From Candidatus Oscillochloris fontis (lineage in GTDB: Bacteria > Chloroflexota > Chloroflexia > Chloroflexales > Chloroflexaceae): DNA of 64,000 nucleotides. The stretch is from positions 1 to 64,000 of the forward strand of contig NZ_RYFD01000017.1 in assembly GCF_004138135.1 (NCBI RefSeq), in the 5' to 3' direction. Position numbers and translations under genes: made by a program. Numbering within the stretch: the first letter of the stretch is position 1; each line of letters begins with the position of its first letter. The notes under the pieces are model-generated. The model searched no databases, was not told where the DNA came from, and saw only the letters and a list, made by a program, of their open reading frames with translations. This document shows positions 58,514 through 64,000 of the stretch, piece by piece.

Positions 58514-58522
58514 TGGTATAAT
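58514..58522 (+). promoter_or_regulatory. extended -10 promoter for the thiolase operon
   Basis: TGGTATAAT: perfect TATAAT with the TGn extension, 36 bases before the thiolase start codon. No strong -35. Confidence 0.55.
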
Positions 58523-58557
58523 ACGCACCTACTACGCATCAAAGAGGAGCACTATCT

Positions 58558-59739
58558 ATGGAAGATGTGGTTATTGTCAGTGCTGCCCGCACCCCGATTG
58601 GCAAGTTCAATGGGGCTTTTGCTGGGCTAAGCGCACCCCAACTAGGTGCAGCCGCCATCCGCGCTGCGGTCGAACGCGCCGGGATCGATCCGGCCAGCGT
58701 GAGCGAGTGTATTATGGGCAACGTCGTGGGCGCGGGTCTCGGCCAAGCCCCGGCGCGGCAGGCCGCGATTGGCGGCGGTCTGCCCGATAGTGTCGGAGCG
58801 TTGACGATCAACAAGGTGTGCGGCAGTGGGTTGAAGGCGGCCATGCTAGGAGCCGCGCTCATCCGCAGTGGTAACGCCGAGGTGATCGTCGCCGGGGGTA
58901 TGGAGAACATGAGCCGCGTGCCCTACCTGCTCCAGAATGCGCGTAACGGCTACCGGCTCGGCAACGGCGAACTGGTTGATGCGTTGGTGCATGATGGGCT
59001 TTGGTGTGCCTTCGAGCATCAGCACATGGGCAACTCCGCCGAGTGGATCGCCCGCGCCCATAATGTCACCCGCGAGCAACAGGACGCCTTCGCCTTCCAA
59101 TCGCAGCAGCGGGCGATTGCAGCGATGGACGCCGGGCGGCTGAAGGACGAGATCGCCCCGGTGAGCGTCCCCGGCCCCAAGGGCCAGACAACCGTGGTGG
59201 ACACCGACGAGAACCCGCGCCGCGACACCAGTATGCCCACGCTGGCCAAACTGCGCCCGGCCTTCGCCGCCGATGGTAGCGTCACCGCCGGGAATGCCCC
59301 CGGCATCACCGATGGCGCGGCGGCGCTCGTCTTGATGAGCGCAGCGCGAGCGGCGGCGCTCGGCCTGAAGCCACTGGCACGGATTGTCAATTTCGATCAA
59401 GCCGCCGTCAAGCCACTGGAGGTCTTCACCGCGCCGACGTTTGCCATCGAGCGCCTGATGCAACGCTCCGGCACCAGCATTGACGACTATGATCTCTTCG
59501 AGATCAACGAAGCCTTCGCCGCCCAGGTCGTGGCCAATGTGCGCGCCCTCGGCATTGATCCCGACCGGCTGAATGTGAATGGCGGCGCGATTGCGCTCGG
59601 CCACCCCATCGGGGCCAGCGGGGCACGGGTGATCGTCACCCTCATCAACGCGCTGCGCCAGCGCGGAGCCAAGCGCGGGTTGGCCGCACTCTGTCTGGGT
59701 GGCGGCGAAGGTGTCGCCATGGATATTGAGGTTCTATGA
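58558..59739 (+). CDS. acetyl-CoA C-acetyltransferase (thiolase)
   Basis: Condenses two acetyl-CoA to acetoacetyl-CoA or the reverse, e.g. for polyhydroxybutyrate or fatty-acid breakdown. Starts [20 protein letters not shown]; active-site Cys in [12 protein letters not shown] (about 88), His in [27 protein letters not shown], and C-terminal Cys in [11 protein letters not shown]. 393 residues is full length. AGAGGAG ribosome site. It overlaps the following CDF transporter by the 4-base ATGA. Confidence 0.96.
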   Translation: MEDVVIVSAARTPIGKFNGAFAGLSAPQLGAAAIRAAVERAGIDPASVSECIMGNVVGAGLGQAPARQAAIGGGLPDSVGALTINKVCGSGLKAAMLGAALIRSGNAEVIVAGGMENMSRVPYLLQNARNGYRLGNGELVDALVHDGLWCAFEHQHMGNSAEWIARAHNVTREQQDAFAFQSQQRAIAAMDAGRLKDEIAPVSVPGPKGQTTVVDTDENPRRDTSMPTLAKLRPAFAADGSVTAGNAPGITDGAAALVLMSAARAAALGLKPLARIVNFDQAAVKPLEVFTAPTFAIERLMQRSGTSIDDYDLFEINEAFAAQVVANVRALGIDPDRLNVNGGAIALGHPIGASGARVIVTLINALRQRGAKRGLAALCLGGGEGVAMDIEVL

Positions 59740-60650
59740 GTATTGCGCCGGGGTCACTGACCCGCTTTGCCTGGCTCTCCATCGCCGCCGCAGTCGTGAC
59801 GATTGGGCTGAAGGCTGGGGCCTATGTGGTCACCGGCTCGGTTGGGCTCCTCTCCGACGCCCTCGAATCGCTGGTCAATCTGGCTGCGGCCATCGTCGCC
59901 CTCGTGGTATTGACGGTGGCCGCCCGCCCGCCCGATGATGACCACGCCTACGGCCATACCAAGGCCGAATACTTTTCGAGTGGCGTTGAAGGAGCACTGA
60001 TTCTGGTGGCGGCAGTGAGTATTGCCTACACCGCGATTGAACGCCTCTTCAACCCACAACCGATTGATGCGGTCGGCTTAGGCTTGATCATCTCGGTGAT
60101 TGCCTCGGCGATCAACTTTGGCGTGGCACGGGTGCTGATGCGCGCCGGACATCACCACCACTCGATCACCCTCGAAGCCGATGCCCACCACCTCATGACC
60201 GATGTTTGGACCTCGGTGGGGGTGGTTATCGGAGTGGCCTTGGTGGCATTTACCGGCTGGGATTGGTTCGATCCGGTTATTGCGCTCCTGGTTGCCGTCA
60301 ATATTGTCTGGACGGGTGTCCAGATCCTGCGCCGCTCGGCGTTAGGCTTACTCGATACAGCGCTGCCCACCGAAGAGCGCCTAACGGTGATGGCGGTTCT
60401 TGGTCGTTATGTCGAGTCTGACGGTATTCAATACCACGCGCTACGCACCCGGCAGGCCGCGACGCGGCGCTTCGTCTCGGTACACATCCTGGTTCCCGGT
60501 TCGTGGACGGTGTTCCACGGCCACCATCTGCTCGACCGGATCGAGGAAGATGTGCGCAAGGCGCTGCCCAACACGACCATCTTCACCCATCTTGAACCTA
60601 TCGAAGATCCGAGTTCGTTTACCGATCAGACCCTCGATCCTGGGCGGTAG
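59736..60650 (+). CDS. cation diffusion facilitator family transporter
   Basis: Divalent metal (Zn/Co/Fe) antiporter, 304 residues with about six membrane helices. Metal site Asp/His pairs are in [16 protein letters not shown] (helix 2) and [18 protein letters not shown] (helix 5, HxxxD). [17 protein letters not shown] follows helix 2 as in the family. C-terminal cytoplasmic domain [44 protein letters not shown]. Coupled to the thiolase gene and 3 bases before the biotin ligase gene. Confidence 0.95.
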   Translation: MSIAPGSLTRFAWLSIAAAVVTIGLKAGAYVVTGSVGLLSDALESLVNLAAAIVALVVLTVAARPPDDDHAYGHTKAEYFSSGVEGALILVAAVSIAYTAIERLFNPQPIDAVGLGLIISVIASAINFGVARVLMRAGHHHHSITLEADAHHLMTDVWTSVGVVIGVALVAFTGWDWFDPVIALLVAVNIVWTGVQILRRSALGLLDTALPTEERLTVMAVLGRYVESDGIQYHALRTRQAATRRFVSVHILVPGSWTVFHGHHLLDRIEEDVRKALPNTTIFTHLEPIEDPSSFTDQTLDPGR

Positions 60651-60653
60651 CAC

Positions 60654-61466
60654 ATGAGAGACAGCCCTTCACTTGAACCCAGTGCCATTCTGGACAACCT
60701 CGGCACGCACTACCTTCCACGGAGTGTGCAGTGCTATGCTGCGGTTAGTTCGACAATGGACGTGGCACGCCAACAAGTAGCCACGCTCACGGAGAGCGAG
60801 CTACCGTTGCTGGTGCTCGCCGATCTGCAAAACAGTGGGCGTGGGCGCTTGGGGCGCACCTGGGTGGCCGAAGCGGGCAGCGCGCTGCTGTTCACCCTGG
60901 CCTTCCGCCCCTACTGGCTCGCCCCTGCCCGCGCCTTCACGCTGGTCTGGATGGCTGGAGTTGCCCTATGTGACGCGGTAGCAGAAGTCACCGGGGTAGC
61001 GGCCATGCTCAAGTGGCCCAACGACCTGCTGATACCCACACCCAGCGGTGACTACGCCAAAGCGGGGGGGATCTTGCTCGAATCGAACTGGGATGGCCAC
61101 AAGATCGAGTGGGTCAGTATTGGGATTGGGGTCAACCTCCAGAGCGCCCCGCCGGCGCACACCACGCGCTACCCGACAACCAGCCTCGCTGCCGCCACCG
61201 GACAAGCCCCGGAGCGGATCGAAGTGCTGCGCAGTCTATTACGTCACCTCGATCACTGGTACGGACGCCTTCGCAACGGTGAAGAGGCGGCGCTGCTTGC
61301 CGCATGGCAACAGCGTCTGCACACCCTCGGTCGCGACGTGAGCGTCCAACTCCCCCACGGCAGCCTGAACGGGTATGCCGAGGCAGTGGATGCCGATGGG
61401 GCGCTCCACATCCGCGATCAGGATGGGATCACCCACGTCATCACCAGCGGGGATGTGGGGGCGTAG
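60654..61466 (+). CDS. birA: biotin-[acetyl-CoA-carboxylase] ligase
   Basis: Activates biotin to biotinyl-AMP and attaches it to carboxyl carrier protein. Motifs: SSTMDVARQQ, the biotinyl-AMP loop LADLQNSGRGRLGRTWVAEAGSALLFTL, LKWPNDLLI, AKAGGILLESNW, SIGIGVNLQ. 270 residues with no N-terminal helix-turn-helix, so the class I, non-repressor form. Its stop codon lies inside a 40-bp palindrome that probably ends the thiolase-CDF-birA transcript. Confidence 0.95.
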   Translation: MRDSPSLEPSAILDNLGTHYLPRSVQCYAAVSSTMDVARQQVATLTESELPLLVLADLQNSGRGRLGRTWVAEAGSALLFTLAFRPYWLAPARAFTLVWMAGVALCDAVAEVTGVAAMLKWPNDLLIPTPSGDYAKAGGILLESNWDGHKIEWVSIGIGVNLQSAPPAHTTRYPTTSLAAATGQAPERIEVLRSLLRHLDHWYGRLRNGEEAALLAAWQQRLHTLGRDVSVQLPHGSLNGYAEAVDADGALHIRDQDGITHVITSGDVGA

Positions 61467-61496
61467 AGACGCAATATATTGCGTCTCTACGCCCCC
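61457..61496. terminator. perfect 40-bp palindrome at the end of birA
   Basis: GGGGGCGTAGAGACGCAATA followed by its exact complement. The birA stop codon is inside the left arm. Strong hairpin with no U tract. Confidence 0.75.
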
Positions 61497-61519
61497 TCCC
61501 GTTGCCCTTTGACAAGGTG

Positions 61520-61528
61520 TGGTATAGT
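61520..61528 (+). promoter_or_regulatory. candidate extended -10 promoter for the LCP gene
   Basis: TGGTATAGT, TGn plus five of six of TATAAT, 39 bases before the start codon. A TTGACA at 61509 is too close (8 bases) to be its -35. Confidence 0.4.
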
Positions 61529-61567
61529 AATCTTCAGCAACTCTTTCTAGTGTGGAGAGCTGGAGGT

Positions 61568-62668
61568 ATGTCGTTGTTACGTAGACGCCCCGTTCTCGGC
61601 GCCTTCATCCTAATCAGCCTGCTCGCGACCACCGCCCTGTTGCGGCTTGCCTTTGAGTGGCGCCAGGCACTTCATGATATCGATTCGATGATTGTTACGC
61701 CAGCGGTGATTCCGCTGCCGACTGATACACTCGCATCCAGTGATAGTTCGCAGACGGTTCTGAACAGCGATCAGGTCTTTGGCCCGCCTAGTGCCCCCGT
61801 GAGTAATACGGGCAACCATCCTGCTACGAACGCGGAGGATCTGCCTAGCCTTAGTCAACAGACCGTCACCATTCTCCTCCTCGGCACTGACGCCCGCCCT
61901 AGTGATACCGAACCAACCCGCACCGATGCGATTGTGGTGGTACGTCTCGACCGCGATAGCGGACGGGTGAGTATGCTCTCGATCCCACGCGATCTCTGGG
62001 TGGATTATCCAAGTGGCGGTGAAGGGCGCATCAATGCGGCCTATGCGGTTGGTGAGAAGAAGTATGGCCCCGGTGGTGGTGCGGCACTCGCCAAGTCTAC
62101 CGTCGGGAAGCTGATTGGGGTCAAGATTGATCAGTTTGTCCTGATCAACTTCGAGGGCTTCCAAACCCTGATTGACCGGCTGGGTGGCATTAATGTTGAT
62201 GTCCCGGTGGCGATCTCTGATCCCGCCTACCCCACCGATGATTATGGGACGATCAGTGTCACGTTCAAGGCTGGCCCGCAGGTGATGGACGGCGAACGAG
62301 CGCTCATCTATGCGCGTACCCGCCACGCCGATAACGACTTCGGGCGTAACCAGCGCCAGCAGTTGATCCTGATGTCAATCTTCAACCAGATCCTGGATCG
62401 CGGGCTGCTTGAACAGTTGACGAGTATTGACGACTATACCGGCGCACTGCGTGGCTATGTCCAGACCGATATGAGCCGTTCGACGATGTTGGCACTGGTC
62501 AACTATGCCCGTGATGTCAATATCAATAACGTACTGCGCTACGCAATCGACTCGACAACGATTGTAGAACTCAACCCCCCGGCCACCTTCGCTGCCGAGC
62601 CACGTTCACTACGCCGCATCGTGGCCCAGTTTACCGGCGATGCGATCTCAACCGCTGGTGGCGAGTAG
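61568..62668 (+). CDS. LytR-CpsA-Psr (LCP) family cell-wall polymer transferase
   Basis: Transfers polyprenyl-phosphate-linked polymers to the cell wall or envelope. One N-terminal membrane helix (PVLGAFILISLLATTALLRLAF), a Ser/Thr-rich spacer, then the LCP domain: TILLLGTDARPSDTEPTRTDAIVVVRLD, VSMLSIPRDLWVDYP, GGEGRINAAYA, GGINVDVPVAISD, ALIYARTRHADNDFGRNQRQQ with the conserved Arg residues. 366 residues. TGGAGG ribosome site close to the ATG; the longer upstream frame is birA antisense-frame sequence. A hairpin follows. Confidence 0.94.
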   Translation: MSLLRRRPVLGAFILISLLATTALLRLAFEWRQALHDIDSMIVTPAVIPLPTDTLASSDSSQTVLNSDQVFGPPSAPVSNTGNHPATNAEDLPSLSQQTVTILLLGTDARPSDTEPTRTDAIVVVRLDRDSGRVSMLSIPRDLWVDYPSGGEGRINAAYAVGEKKYGPGGGAALAKSTVGKLIGVKIDQFVLINFEGFQTLIDRLGGINVDVPVAISDPAYPTDDYGTISVTFKAGPQVMDGERALIYARTRHADNDFGRNQRQQLILMSIFNQILDRGLLEQLTSIDDYTGALRGYVQTDMSRSTMLALVNYARDVNINNVLRYAIDSTTIVELNPPATFAAEPRSLRRIVAQFTGDAISTAGGE

Positions 62669-62685
62669 GTATTGAAGCATCCTCA

Positions 62686-62715
62686 GCGCCGTTCGCTCTC
62701 CACAGCGAACGGCGC
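62686..62715 (+). terminator. hairpin after the LCP gene
   Basis: GCGCCGTTCGCT CTCCAC AGCGAACGGCGC, perfect 12-bp arms, 18 bases after the stop. Likely intrinsic terminator or mRNA 3' stabiliser. Confidence 0.65.
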
Positions 62716-62735
62716 GTTCTGCCTGCATCCCCTCT

Positions 62736-64000
62736 ATGCCTAAGACAACCCACCCGGCTGCGGCTTCAAGCACCATGCGCAGCATCGCCATCGCCGCGCT
62801 CCTGATCGGGATCGGCAATATTGCCAGCCGTGCCCTCGGTCTCATCCGCGAACCAGCCATCGCCTACTACTTTGGGCGGGGGACGGCCACCGATGCCTTC
62901 ACCCTGGCATGGACGGTGCCGAATACGATCTATGACATGCTGATCAACGGCGCAGTCAGTGCCGCGCTCGTGCCGGTGTTTAGTGAATATGCCGAAGGTG
63001 ATCGCGATGAATTTTGGCGCGTGGTGTCGGGGGTGGTCACTATCGCACTGGCAGCACTCAGCCTGCTGACCGCGCTGGTCGTCTGGCAGGCTCCGGCGGT
63101 AGTGGGATTGCTGGTGCAAACCAGCCAACCCGAACTGCGCGCACAGACCACCAGCCTCGTGCGGATGCTCATGCCTGCGGTGCTACTCATGGGCGTATCC
63201 GGGCTGACCACGGCGATTCTGCATGCGCGGCAGCAATTCTTGTTGCCCGCATTTGTGGGGGCCACCTTCAACGCCGGGATGATCGCAGGCATCATGCTAC
63301 TCCACCAGCGCTACGGGGTCAACAGCCTTGCGGGTGGGGCGGTGATCGGGGCACTAGGGCAGGCGATGATTCAACTCCCCGGTCTGCGGGGGGCACGCCT
63401 ACGCCCCAGTTTTAGTTTGAACCACCCGGCGGTGCGGCGCATCCTGCGCCTCTACGCCCCAGTAGCGCTCGGAATCGGCTTCTCGATCATCGGCACCCTG
63501 ATTGACCGCTGGCTCGCATCGGGCCTGCCAACTGCACCGACCACCATGCGCTACGCGACCACGCTCATCCAGTTTCCGCTCGGCCTGGTGGCCTCGGCGG
63601 TCGCACTGGCGGTGCTGCCGACCCTCTCGCGCCAGAGTTCCAGCGGGAACGAGGAGGCATTCCGCAGCACACTAGCGATGGGACTCAAGGTGGTGCTGTT
63701 GCTAATTCTACCCGCCACGGCGGGTTTATGGGCACTCGCCACGCCAATCACGGCATTGCTCTTTGAGCGCGGCGCGTTTGGCAGCAGCGACTCGGCAGCC
63801 ACAGCGGCGGCACTCATCTACTACCTACCGGGATTGCCCGCAGCGGCGATTGATCAAGTGCTCATCTTTGCCTTCTACTCGCGCAAAAATACGCTCACTC
63901 CCAACTTGATCCAGGGAGCCGCGATAGGCTTCTACCTGCTCGTCGCCTTACCGCTGCTGGCCTTCTCGCAGTTGGGCTTCTTGGCACTCGTCCTGGGCAA
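62736..64000 (+). CDS. murJ: MurJ/MviN lipid II flippase, cut by the window edge
   Basis: Polytopic MOP-superfamily flippase that moves lipid II across the membrane. It starts MPKTTHPAAASSTMRS, then the family block IGNIASRALGLIREPAIAYYFG, TDAFTLAWTVPNTIYDMLINGAVSAALVPVFSEYAEG. Further helices and the conserved GAFGSSDSAATAAALIYYLPG region (written FERGAFGSSD) are present. About 421 codons are in the window; MurJ usually has 500-530, so roughly the last two to four helices lie beyond. A second ATG 13 codons in is also possible. Confidence 0.93.
   Translation, partial: MPKTTHPAAASSTMRSIAIAALLIGIGNIASRALGLIREPAIAYYFGRGTATDAFTLAWTVPNTIYDMLINGAVSAALVPVFSEYAEGDRDEFWRVVSGVVTIALAALSLLTALVVWQAPAVVGLLVQTSQPELRAQTTSLVRMLMPAVLLMGVSGLTTAILHARQQFLLPAFVGATFNAGMIAGIMLLHQRYGVNSLAGGAVIGALGQAMIQLPGLRGARLRPSFSLNHPAVRRILRLYAPVALGIGFSIIGTLIDRWLASGLPTAPTTMRYATTLIQFPLGLVASAVALAVLPTLSRQSSSGNEEAFRSTLAMGLKVVLLLILPATAGLWALATPITALLFERGAFGSSDSAATAAALIYYLPGLPAAAIDQVLIFAFYSRKNTLTPNLIQGAAIGFYLLVALPLLAFSQLGFLALVLG

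Overview
The window looks like chromosome from a filamentous, gliding, gas-vacuolate member of the Chloroflexota, probably order Chloroflexales (Oscillochloris/Chloroploca-like). This is inferred from gene content: a complete gas vesicle cluster, an MglA GTPase with roadblock partners, DUF3160, DUF3352 and DUF4388 proteins, a MalT-like LuxR regulator, and very many dispersed palindromic repeats of the kind seen in these genomes. No rRNA, tRNA, phage or CRISPR array was seen. The last gene (murJ) runs off the right edge.

Layout. 1-12.4 kb is housekeeping: a CapA-like lipoprotein, a DUF3160 lipoprotein, pyrC, a membrane-anchored SH3 protein, lon, a CofD/YvcK-family protein and purDN. 12.35-19.93 kb (minus strand) is the gas vesicle operon, in transcription order gvpA, a GvpC-like 33-residue-repeat protein, gvpN, an unknown coiled-coil protein, GvpF/L, gvpG, gvpO, gvpJ, GvpF/L, a GvpA/J-like protein, GvpF/L and gvpK. 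20.1-22.5 kb (minus strand) is a three-gene two-component system just upstream of gvpA. 22.8-31.2 kb (plus strand) is a signalling operon: a DICT-GAF-cobalamin-binding protein with the CarH photoreceptor residues, a histidine-kinase-like protein whose phospho-acceptor His is Asn, two roadblock proteins, an MglA GTPase, a heme-oxygenase-like protein and a DUF4388 protein. 31.3-35.4 kb has hcp, an unknown protein and a Crp/Fnr regulator. 35.7-43 kb is a MacAB-like exporter with two permeases and a DUF3352 protein. 43-53 kb is mixed: two orphan Phd-like antitoxins, a methyltransferase, Sua5, a Tat-exported 5'-nucleotidase with an LPxTG-like tail, a PhnD-like protein, SfsA and a LuxR regulator. 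53.2-56.7 kb is a three-gene operon including a solute-binding/von Willebrand A fusion. 56.9-64 kb has a UDP-sugar dehydrogenase, thiolase, CDF transporter, biotin ligase, LCP protein and MurJ.

Most interesting points. (1) A 44-bp array of four 11-bp units lies upstream of both the sensor-kinase gene and gvpA, suggesting that the adjacent OmpR-type regulator controls buoyancy. (2) The neighbouring operon joins a predicted B12 light sensor to a Ras-like GTPase module, so light, gliding and buoyancy may be linked. (3) The long coiled-coil protein between gvpA and gvpN has the 33-residue period of cyanobacterial GvpC plus a C-terminal helix-hairpin-helix. (4) At least three families of small palindromic elements are scattered through the window; one has 8-9 bp target duplications, and two keep perfect stems while the stem sequence changes.
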